Assembly: GCF_001983165.1 (NCBI RefSeq)
Contig: NZ_MNPU01000005.1
Coordinates: 154,713 to 218,712, forward strand
Source of the DNA: Pseudomonas gessardii
GTDB lineage: Bacteria; Pseudomonadota; Gammaproteobacteria; Pseudomonadales; Pseudomonadaceae
Length of the DNA stretch: 64,000 bases
Reading direction: 5' to 3'
The notes beneath the pieces were generated by a model, which was not told the DNA's origin, searched no databases, and saw only the letters and a list, made by a program, of their open reading frames with translations. Position numbers and translations under genes: made by a program. How positions within the stretch are numbered: position 1 is the first letter of the stretch; each line of letters begins with the position of its first letter. Shown one piece after another: positions 44,697 to 52,384 of the stretch.

Positions 44697-47387
44697 TCAG
44701 GCGATTGGCCCACGCGGATAGCGTTTGAGCTTGTCCAGCAGCTCGGAGCCGGGGATGGGCCGGTCGAACAGGTAGCCCTGGCCGACGTCGCAACGATGGC
44801 GGCGCAGGAACGCCAACTGCTCGGCGGTCTCGATGCCTTCGGCGACCACCTTGAGCTTGAGGTTGTGCGCCATGGCGATCACCGCCGAGGTGATTTCCAT
44901 GTCGTCCTGGTTATCGGGGATTTCATGGATAAAGCTGCGGTCGATCTTGATGATGTCGATGGGGAACTTCTTCAGGTAACTCAGGGATGAGTAACCGGTG
45001 CCGAAATCGTCCATGGCCAGGGTCAGGCCGAAGCTCTTCAACTGGTCCAGTTGCAGGCGCGTGTCCTCGGTGGCTTCCAGCAGCAGGCCCTCGGTCAGCT
45101 CCAGTTCCAGCAGGTTGGCCGGCAACTGTTCTTCCTTGAGGATGCTGGCGATGGAGGCCACGAGGTCCGGGTCGGAAAACTGCTTGGGCGACAAGTTGAT
45201 GGCCACCTGCAGGTTGCCCATGCCCGCAGCGCTCAATTGCTTGCTCATGCGGCAGGCCTGGCGCGCGATCCATTTGCCGATGGGGATGATCAGGCCAGTT
45301 TCTTCGGCGACGCTGATGAACTGGTCCGGGCGGATCATGCCTTTTTCCGGGTGGTTCCAGCGCAGCAAGGCTTCCATGCCCAGCAGGCGCCCGCTGCGCA
45401 GGCACAGCTTGGGCTGGTAGAACACGTCCAGTTCGTTCTGGGTCAGGGCGCGGCGCAGGTTGTTTTCCACGAACAGTTTGTAGCTGGCCTCGGCATTCAG
45501 GGCCTCGGTAAACACCTGCACCTGGTGCTTGCCGTTGGCCTTGGCCTTGTGCAGCGCCAGGCCGGCGTTGCGCATCAGGGTCTGCGGGTCGCGGCCATGC
45601 AGTGGCGCGCAGGCCAGGCCCACGGAGCCGGTGACACTGATCAACTGGTTGTCGACGAACATCGGTTTGTCGAGGGTCATCAACAGTTGGCAGGCCATTT
45701 GCTGGCCGACTTCAAGGTCGGCGTTGTCGAGCAGCACCGCAAATTCATTACTGGCAAAGCGCGCCAGGCTGCCACCGGCATTGAGGCTGTTGCGCAGGCG
45801 TCGGGCCAGGCTGATCAGCAACTTGTCGCCGGTCTGGTGGCCAAGGCTGTCGTTGATCCGCTTGAAGTTGTCGATGTCCACCAGCAGCAGGCTGATGGGC
45901 GCGTCGCTGTCACGGGCGAAGCGTTCATCGAGGTTGCGGATAAACGCCGGGCGGTTGCCCAGGTTGGTCAGGTTGTCGGTGTAGGCCAGGCGTTCGATAC
46001 GCTGCTGGGCCAGCTTGGTCTGGGTGATGTCTTCGTAGATGCCGATATAGTGGGTCAGTTCGCGGTTGTCGCCATAGACCTTGGAAATCGACAACTGGCC
46101 CCAGTACGGTTCGAGGTTTTTACGTCGGCTCTTGAACTCGCCCTGCCAGCTGTTGCTCTGGGCCAGGCTGGAGGGGGCGTCGAACAGCAGTTCGCTGAGG
46201 TTCTCCAGGGCCGGCAACTGGGCGAGGCGATGGCCGTGGACTTCTTCGGTGCTGTACTGGGTGATCGCGGTGAAGCTGGGGTTGACGTACTCCACCACGC
46301 CGTCGCAGTTGACCAGCAGGAAGGCATTGGCACTTTGCTCCACCGCGCGCTGGAACAGGTGCAGCGCGCTGGTGGCGGTGCGGCGGTTGTGGTTGTTGAT
46401 GACCTGGGCGAACTGGTCGGCCAGTTCGCCGGCAAAGGCAATTTCATCGGACAACCAGTCCCGGGTGCTGGCGCTTTGCTCCAGGCACAGCACGCCGACC
46501 ACCTGGCCATCGACGCGGATACTGGCGTCGAGCATGGCGTGGATATCCATGGGGCGCAGGCTTTCGACCATGTCCCGGGTACGGGGGTCGCGCATGGCGT
46601 TGCAGGCATCGATGGCGCGACTGCTCTGCAGGGCTTCCAGGTAGTCCGGGAAGCTGCTGGCATCAATTGGCGCTGGCAGATGGTGCTGTTGGTCGGCGCG
46701 ATGAAACGCAGAAATCGGCACCAGTTGCTGGCCTTCGAGGTTCCAGATACTGGCGCAGTCGATCTGATAGATATCGCAGGCGCTGCGGGTGATCAGTTCG
46801 GCGGCTTCTTGCAGGGAGTTGTTGGTGCTGTAGCGTTGGCGGGCCAGCAGCAGGATCAGTTCCTGCTGGGCGCGCACCCGTTCCAGGTGCTGCAACTGCT
46901 CCTGTTGTGCGCGCTGGTTGAGCTCCAGGGCGATCTGCAAGCGGCTGTTCTGGTCTTCCAGGTCGGCAGCGGGCATGGGTGGCAGGTTGCTGAACAAACC
47001 GTCCACCACCATCAGGTAGCCGCGCAGCAGGTGGCGATTGTGCTGCTTGTAGGCCTCGCCCACCTCCAGCAGGCTCAACGGGCCGTCGTTGGTGTGCAGG
47101 GTGTAGCGCACCCGGTAATGGGGGCTGGCAGTCAGCTGCTGCTGGATCGCATCATGCAGCTGGTAGCGCGCCTGGGGTTCCATCAGGCTGGCGTAGGGCG
47201 AGCCGACCAGCGAGCACAGCTCTACCGCGGGCAAGCCGAATTGGCGTTCACAATTGGGGTCCAGGTACAGCAGTGCCCAGCTAGCCTCATTCAGCCGCTC
47301 GAAACGCAGCATACCGAGGCGCGAAGGCACCGGTAATTGCGTCACGACCTCGGCCGCCGTTCGGGCGACATCGGGTTGGCTTTTCAT
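44697..47387 (-). CDS. dipA: Cyclic-di-GMP phosphodiesterase DipA (PAS-GAF-PAS-GGDEF-EAL)
   Basis: 896 residues. Order: PAS-like (about 15-150), GAF (about 190-340), PAS (about 345-460, FLLVNCDGVVEYVNPSFTAI), GGDEF-like domain whose active motif has become ASNEF (ARFASNEFAVLLDN), and a full EAL domain with GMEALLRWNHPEKG, LELTEGLLLE and MDDFGTGYSSLSYLKKF. The EAL residues for metal and substrate are intact, so it should cleave c-di-GMP, the degenerate GGDEF being regulatory. DipA drives biofilm dispersal in P. aeruginosa; size, domains and the gene position next to aceF support this name. Confidence 0.88.
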   Translation of the reverse strand: MKSQPDVARTAAEVVTQLPVPSRLGMLRFERLNEASWALLYLDPNCERQFGLPAVELCSLVGSPYASLMEPQARYQLHDAIQQQLTASPHYRVRYTLHTNDGPLSLLEVGEAYKQHNRHLLRGYLMVVDGLFSNLPPMPAADLEDQNSRLQIALELNQRAQQEQLQHLERVRAQQELILLLARQRYSTNNSLQEAAELITRSACDIYQIDCASIWNLEGQQLVPISAFHRADQQHHLPAPIDASSFPDYLEALQSSRAIDACNAMRDPRTRDMVESLRPMDIHAMLDASIRVDGQVVGVLCLEQSASTRDWLSDEIAFAGELADQFAQVINNHNRRTATSALHLFQRAVEQSANAFLLVNCDGVVEYVNPSFTAITQYSTEEVHGHRLAQLPALENLSELLFDAPSSLAQSNSWQGEFKSRRKNLEPYWGQLSISKVYGDNRELTHYIGIYEDITQTKLAQQRIERLAYTDNLTNLGNRPAFIRNLDERFARDSDAPISLLLVDIDNFKRINDSLGHQTGDKLLISLARRLRNSLNAGGSLARFASNEFAVLLDNADLEVGQQMACQLLMTLDKPMFVDNQLISVTGSVGLACAPLHGRDPQTLMRNAGLALHKAKANGKHQVQVFTEALNAEASYKLFVENNLRRALTQNELDVFYQPKLCLRSGRLLGMEALLRWNHPEKGMIRPDQFISVAEETGLIIPIGKWIARQACRMSKQLSAAGMGNLQVAINLSPKQFSDPDLVASIASILKEEQLPANLLELELTEGLLLEATEDTRLQLDQLKSFGLTLAMDDFGTGYSSLSYLKKFPIDIIKIDRSFIHEIPDNQDDMEITSAVIAMAHNLKLKVVAEGIETAEQLAFLRRHRCDVGQGYLFDRPIPGSELLDKLKRYPRGPIA

Positions 47388-47697
47388 GGGGAAACTCGCT
47401 TGGAAAAATGCGCATTGCGCCGGGCTATCGCCCTCTTTACTGCTGCCTGTGGCAAGGTTGCATCATGCAGCACGGACTGACAAGAGAGGATGAAGGCTAA
47501 GTGCTATAAGTGTGTTATCGGCGGCGCAGCGGTTTTCTACAGTCGGCCTGATAGATGGTCTGTCGATTCCCTATAGGAGCCGGCTTCTACAAACCACAGG
47601 CAAAAAAAGCCCCGCCAATTGACGGGGTTGAGGTACGAGCGTGGCGCTCGGAAATCGTACAGCCAGGCCTCCCCGGTGAAGGGGAGGCCGCTGCGGC
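47388..47697. other. Gap between aceF and dipA
   Basis: 310 bases, no gene. It contains the aceF terminator (47601-47629), a GCCTCCCC-GGTGAA-GGGGAGGC hairpin (47669-47690) just past the aceF stop and a broken REP arm (GGAGCCGGCTTCTAC at about 47576). Everything to the right of 47600 belongs to the aceF 3' end; the left third should hold the dipA promoter. Confidence 0.6.
47601..47629 (-). terminator. Intrinsic terminator of aceEF
   Basis: On the minus strand CCCCGTCAATTGGCGGGG followed by CTTTTTTTG, 69 bases past the aceF stop. Short stem, strong T-run. Probably the true end of the aceE-aceF transcript. Confidence 0.88.
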
Positions 47698-49344
47698 TTA
47701 CAGCAGGATGGTGCGGATATCGTTCAGCAACTGGCTCAGGCGCTGGGTGAAGCGTGCGGCGGCCGCGCCATTGATCACACGGTGATCGTAGGACAACGAC
47801 AGCGGCAGCATCAGCTTCGGCTGGAAGGCCTTGCCGTCCCACACAGGCTGGATGGTGGCCTTGGAAACACCGAGGATCGCCACTTCCGGCGCGTTGACGA
47901 TTGGCGTGAAGCCAGTGCCGCCAATGTGCCCGAGGCTGGAGATGGTGAAGCAGGCGCCTTGCATGTCGTCCGGGGTCAGCTTCTTGTCGCGGGCTTTGGC
48001 CGCCAGTGCAGCCGCTTCGCCAGCCAGTTGCAGCAGGCTCTTCTGGTCGACGTTCTTGATGACCGGTACCAGCAGGCCATCCGGGGTGTCGACCGCAAAG
48101 CCGATGTGCACATACTTCTTGCGGATGATCGCTTTGCCGCTTGGTGCCAGCGAACTGTTGAAGTCCGGCAGTTCCTTGAGCAGGTGCGCGCAGGCCTTGA
48201 GCAGTAGTGGCAATACGGTCAGCTTGACGCCGGCCTTCTCGGCCGCGGCTTTCTGCGCAACGCGGAAAGCTTCCAGGTCGGTGATGTCGGCCTGGTCGAA
48301 CTGAGTCACGTGCGGAATGTTCAACCAGCTGGCGTGCAGACCGGCTGCGCCGATTTGCATCAGGCGGGTCATCGGCACTTCTTCGGTTTCGCCGAAGCGG
48401 CTGAAGTCCACGGTGCGGATCGGCGGAATGCCCGAACCACCGGTAGCCGCGCCGGCAGCCGGAGCGTCCTTGGCTTTTTGCATCATGGATTTGACGTAGA
48501 CCTGCACGTCTTCCTTGAGCACACGACCGTGCGGGCCGGTTGGGCTGACAGCGCTCAGCTCGACGCCGAATTCACGGGCCAGTTGACGCACGGCAGGGCC
48601 GGCATGGGCCTTGGCGCCACTTGGCGCAGGGGCAGCAGCCGGGGCCGGGGCGGCCTCGGCTTTTGCCGCAGGAGCCGGGGCCGCAGCAGGTGCAGCTTCA
48701 GCCTTGGCGGCAGGAGCAGCAGCGGCTGGCGCCGGAGCCGCAGCAGGGGCAGCGCCGCCCGCGACTTTCAGCTTGAGGATGAAGTCGCCAGTGCCGACCT
48801 CGTCTTCGAGCTTGACCGCGATGCTTTCCACGACGCCGGCAGCCGGCGATGGGATTTCCATGGAGGCCTTGTCGGACTCCAGGGTGATCAGCGACTGGTC
48901 GGCTTCGACAGTGTCGCCGACCTTGACCAGCAGCTCGATGATCTTGGCCTTGCCCGACGAACCGATGTCCGGGACATGAATGTCCTGGACGGTCGCCGCT
49001 GCCGGTGCAGCCGCCGGGGCCGCAGGGGCCTCGGCCGCCGCCGCTGGCTTTTCAGCCGGCGCCGGTGCAGCAGCGGCAGCAGGCGCCGCTGCTGGGGCCG
49101 CATCGGCGGCACCTTCGATCTCCAGTTCCAGCAGTTCGTCGCCTTCTTTCAGGCGGTCGCCCAGCTTCACTTTCAGGCTCTTGACCACGCCGGCCTTGGG
49201 AGCAGGGATTTCCATGCTCGCCTTGTCCGACTCCAGGGTCAGGATGCTCTGGTCGGCTTCGACTTTGTCGCCGACCTTCACAAACAGCTCGATTACTTCA
49301 CCTTCACCGCTGCCGATGTCAGGTACGCGAATGAGTTCGCTCAC
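47698..49344 (-). CDS. aceF: Pyruvate dehydrogenase E2 (dihydrolipoyl acetyltransferase)
   Basis: 548 residues. Two lipoyl domains, each with ESDKASMEIP carrying the lipoyl Lys (about residues 40 and 159), joined by Ala/Pro-rich linkers (about 80-115 and 195-245), a peripheral-subunit-binding domain (AGPAVRQLAREFGVELSAVS) and the catalytic domain ending with YDHRVINGAAAARF (active His/Asp). Moves acetyl groups to CoA in the pyruvate dehydrogenase complex. Follows aceE by 11 bases. Confidence 0.97.
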   Translation of the reverse strand: MSELIRVPDIGSGEGEVIELFVKVGDKVEADQSILTLESDKASMEIPAPKAGVVKSLKVKLGDRLKEGDELLELEIEGAADAAPAAAPAAAAAPAPAEKPAAAAEAPAAPAAAPAAATVQDIHVPDIGSSGKAKIIELLVKVGDTVEADQSLITLESDKASMEIPSPAAGVVESIAVKLEDEVGTGDFILKLKVAGGAAPAAAPAPAAAAPAAKAEAAPAAAPAPAAKAEAAPAPAAAPAPSGAKAHAGPAVRQLAREFGVELSAVSPTGPHGRVLKEDVQVYVKSMMQKAKDAPAAGAATGGSGIPPIRTVDFSRFGETEEVPMTRLMQIGAAGLHASWLNIPHVTQFDQADITDLEAFRVAQKAAAEKAGVKLTVLPLLLKACAHLLKELPDFNSSLAPSGKAIIRKKYVHIGFAVDTPDGLLVPVIKNVDQKSLLQLAGEAAALAAKARDKKLTPDDMQGACFTISSLGHIGGTGFTPIVNAPEVAILGVSKATIQPVWDGKAFQPKLMLPLSLSYDHRVINGAAAARFTQRLSQLLNDIRTILL

Positions 49345-49355
49345 AAAAAGTCTCC

Positions 49356-52001
49356 TCAGCAGTCCAGTGGGTTGCGTTTTTCCGGGTTGATCCCGAACTT
49401 GACGATAGCGTCAGCCACCACCTTGGGTTCGATCTCACCACGGTCAGCCAAGGCTTCCAGGGCTGCCAACACCACGAAGTGACGGTCGACCTCGAAGAAA
49501 TGACGCAGCTTCTTGCGGCTGTCACTGCGACCGAAACCGTCGGTGCCCAGGACTTTGAATTCCTTGGACGGGACCCACTGGCGAATTTGTTCAGCAAATA
49601 GCTTCATGTAGTCGGTAGAGGCGATCACCGGCCCCTTGCGGCCAGCCAGGCACTCTTCGACGTAGCTGCGCGCAGGCTTCTGGCCTGGGTGCAGGCGGTT
49701 GCTGCGTTCCACGGCCAGGCCGTCGCGACGCAGTTCGTTGAAGCTGGTAACGCTCCATACGTCAGCGCCGACGTTGAACTCTTCACGCAGGATCTTCGCC
49801 GCTTCACGCACTTCGCGCAGGATGGTGCCGGAGCCCATCAGCTGGACGTGGTGTGCCGCTTCCTTGGTGTCTTCTTCGAGCAGGTACATGCCCTTGATGA
49901 TGCCTTCCTCGACACCGGCCGGCATGGCAGGTTGCTGGTAGGACTCGTTCATCACAGTGATGTAGTAGAAAACATCCTGCTGCTCTTCGGTCATCTTCTT
50001 CATGCCGTCCTGGATGATCACCGCCAGCTCGTAGCCGTAGGTTGGATCAAAGGTGCGGCAGTTCGGGATGGTGGCAGCCAGGATGTGGCTGTGACCGTCT
50101 TCGTGTTGCAGGCCTTCGCCGTTCAGCGTGGTCCGCCCGGCGGTACCGCCGATCAGGAAGCCACGGGTACGGCTGTCGCCTGCTGCCCAGGCCAGGTCGC
50201 CAATGCGCTGGAAGCCGAACATCGAGTAGAAGATGTAGAACGGCAGCATCGGCTGGTTGTGGCTGGAGTACGAAGTACCGGCAGCGATGAAGGAGCTCAT
50301 GGCGCCCGCTTCGTTGATGCCTTCTTCGAGGATCTGGCCCTTCTTGTCTTCCTTGTAGAACATCACCTGGTCTTTATCGACTGGCTCGTAGAGCTGGCCG
50401 ACGGAGGAGTAGATGCCCAACTGGCGGAACATGCCTTCCATACCGAAGGTACGGGCTTCGTCCGGGATGATCGGGACGATGCGCGGGCCGATTTCCTTGT
50501 CCTTGACCAACTGCGCGAGGATCCGCACGAAAGCCATGGTGGTGGAGATTTCACGGTCGCCCGAACCGTCAAGGATGGCCTTGAGGGTGCTGAGGTCCGG
50601 CGTCGGTACGCTGAAGCTCTGTGCGCGGCGCTGTGGCACGAAACCGCCCAGTGCAGTGCGACGCTCGCTGAGGTAGCGGGCTTCGGCGCTGTTTGGCTCC
50701 GGCTTGAAGAACGGCAGGTTTTCCAGCTCTTCGTCCTTGACCGGGATGTCGAAGCGGTCGCGGAACAGCTTCAGGCTTTCAACATCAACCTTCTTGGTGT
50801 TGTGCGCGGTGTTCTTCGCTTCGCCGGCACCGGTGCCATAACCCTTGATGGTCTTGGCCAGGATGACGGTCGGTTGTTCTTTGTGGTTGACCGCTTCGTG
50901 GTACGCCGCGTAGACCTTGTACGGGTCGTGGCCGCCACGGTTGAGTTTCCAGATCTCGTCGTCGGACAGGTCGGCAACCATCGCCTTGAGTTCAGGCGTG
51001 TTGAAGAAGTGTTCACGCACGAACGCGCCGTCTTTGGCCTTGTAGTTCTGGTACTCGCCGTCGATGACTTCGTCCATACGGCGTTGCAGGATACCGTCGA
51101 CGTCCTTGGCCAGCAGTGGGTCCCAGAAACGGCCCCAGATGACTTTGGTCACGTTCCACTGGGCACCGCGGAACACGCCTTCGAGTTCCTGGATGATCTT
51201 GCCGTTGCCGCGAACCGGGCCGTCGAGGCGCTGCAGGTTGCAGTTGATGACAAAGATCAGGTTGTCGAGCTTCTCGCGGCCGGCCAGGGAGATGGCGCCC
51301 AGGGATTCCGGCTCGTCGCACTCGCCGTCGCCCAGGAAGCACCAGACCTTCTGCTTGCCTTCGGGGATGAAACCACGGGCTTCCAGGTACTTCATGAAGC
51401 GGGCCTGGTAGATCGCCTGGATCGGGCCCAGGCCCATGGAGACGGTCGGGAACTGCCAGAAGTCAGGCATCAGCCAAGGGTGCGGGTAGGACGACAGGCC
51501 GCCCCCGTCGACTTCCTGGCGGAAGTTGTTCATTTGCTCTTCGCTGATGCGACCTTCCATGAACGCACGGGCGTAGACGCCTGGCGAGGTGTGGCCCTGG
51601 AAGTAGATCAGGTCGCCGCCGTGTTCGTCGGTCGGGGCCTGGAAGAAGTAGTTGAAGCCGATGTCATACAGGGTTGCGCTGGAAGCGAAGCTGGAGATGT
51701 GACCGCCCAGGTCAGAATCTTTCAAGTTCGTGCGCATAACCATCGCCATGGCGTTCCAGCGTACCAGCGAGCGAATGCGGCGTTCCATGAACAGGTCGCC
51801 AGGCATGCGTGCTTCGTGGGTAACGGGGATGGTGTTGCGGTATGGCGTGGTGATGGCGTAAGGCAGTTGCGAGCCGCTGCGGGTCGCGAGTTCGCCCATA
51901 CGGGTCATCAGGTAATGCGCACGGTCTTCGCCTTCTTTGTCGAGAACCGATTCCAGGGCGTCCAGCCATTCCTGGGTTTCGACGGGATCGAGGTCTTGCA
52001 T
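49356..52001 (-). CDS. aceE: Pyruvate dehydrogenase E1, homodimeric type
   Basis: 881 residues from ATG 52001 (MQDLDPVETQEWLDALES), which has GGAG six bases ahead and gives the family length of about 880. A start at 52076 would add 25 Ser/Ala-rich residues without a good ribosome site. TPP-binding motif VWCFLGDGECDEPESLGAIS, and the homodimeric-E1 blocks QTPYFQ-like HTSPGVYARAFMEGRI and AASGTSYSSHNQ-like AAGTSYSSHNQPM. Decarboxylates pyruvate and acetylates the E2 lipoyl arm. Confidence 0.95.
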   Translation of the reverse strand: MQDLDPVETQEWLDALESVLDKEGEDRAHYLMTRMGELATRSGSQLPYAITTPYRNTIPVTHEARMPGDLFMERRIRSLVRWNAMAMVMRTNLKDSDLGGHISSFASSATLYDIGFNYFFQAPTDEHGGDLIYFQGHTSPGVYARAFMEGRISEEQMNNFRQEVDGGGLSSYPHPWLMPDFWQFPTVSMGLGPIQAIYQARFMKYLEARGFIPEGKQKVWCFLGDGECDEPESLGAISLAGREKLDNLIFVINCNLQRLDGPVRGNGKIIQELEGVFRGAQWNVTKVIWGRFWDPLLAKDVDGILQRRMDEVIDGEYQNYKAKDGAFVREHFFNTPELKAMVADLSDDEIWKLNRGGHDPYKVYAAYHEAVNHKEQPTVILAKTIKGYGTGAGEAKNTAHNTKKVDVESLKLFRDRFDIPVKDEELENLPFFKPEPNSAEARYLSERRTALGGFVPQRRAQSFSVPTPDLSTLKAILDGSGDREISTTMAFVRILAQLVKDKEIGPRIVPIIPDEARTFGMEGMFRQLGIYSSVGQLYEPVDKDQVMFYKEDKKGQILEEGINEAGAMSSFIAAGTSYSSHNQPMLPFYIFYSMFGFQRIGDLAWAAGDSRTRGFLIGGTAGRTTLNGEGLQHEDGHSHILAATIPNCRTFDPTYGYELAVIIQDGMKKMTEEQQDVFYYITVMNESYQQPAMPAGVEEGIIKGMYLLEEDTKEAAHHVQLMGSGTILREVREAAKILREEFNVGADVWSVTSFNELRRDGLAVERSNRLHPGQKPARSYVEECLAGRKGPVIASTDYMKLFAEQIRQWVPSKEFKVLGTDGFGRSDSRKKLRHFFEVDRHFVVLAALEALADRGEIEPKVVADAIVKFGINPEKRNPLDC

Positions 52002-52111
52002 GGCTTGCTCCAGGGCGGAAAGGCTACCAGAATCGGTTGCCTGAAGTTTGCGACTGGCCTTGTGGGCAGACGACATAAATTCTTGGGTGGCCGAAGGTTG
52101 CTTCGGCGTCC

Positions 52112-52126
52112 TGTAGTTTTACTACA
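52112..52126. promoter_or_regulatory. 15-bp palindromic operator upstream of aceE (site 1)
   Basis: TGTAGT-TTT-ACTACA is a perfect palindrome 111 bases ahead of the aceE start. It closely resembles the binding sequence I recall for RccR, an RpiR-family carbon regulator of P. fluorescens that controls aceE in response to KDPG. A partner site lies at 52164-52178; centre-to-centre distance is 52 bases, five helix turns. Confidence 0.75.
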
Positions 52127-52163
52127 AATCGTCGGCCATTTCAGCCTTTCGGATGTATATACG

Positions 52164-52178
52164 AGTAGTAAAACTACA
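52164..52178. promoter_or_regulatory. 15-bp near-palindromic operator upstream of aceE (site 2)
   Basis: AGTAGT-AAA-ACTACA: matches the reverse complement of site 1 in 14 of 15 positions. Same face of the helix as site 1, which would allow looping or cooperative binding over the aceE promoter. Confidence 0.72.
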
Positions 52179-52181
52179 CAA

Positions 52182-52202
52182 GACCGAGGGGGTTGCTCGG
52201 TC
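52182..52202. other. Hairpin in the aceE-glnE gap
   Basis: GACCGAG, loop GGGGTTG, CTCGGTC right next to operator site 2. May be an attenuator or simply a stem in the leader of the divergent glnE or aceE mRNA. The rest of the gap (to 52384) is AT-rich, with no gene seen. Confidence 0.4.
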
Positions 52203-52384
52203 TGGATGATGAGCATAATCGTTATTGTTGATCTTTTGTGAACAAGAAAAGGTAGAAGTTTAATGTTGCCTGCCAAAATTAATATTTTTTCAGCTATTTC
52301 TAACCTTTGTTCGACAGTCCTTCATCGAGCGTGGTTCTTGCGTTCACAGCCACAAGCCATTTACACGCCGATCAAGGATAGACC

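Noticed and set aside
48310..49482. 390-codon Ser/Arg/Gly-rich frame opposite aceF
   Set aside because: Arises from the Ala/Pro linkers of AceF read backwards.
49689..52241. 850-codon open frame opposite aceE
   Set aside because: Same reason: shadow of the codon bias of aceE; no motifs.
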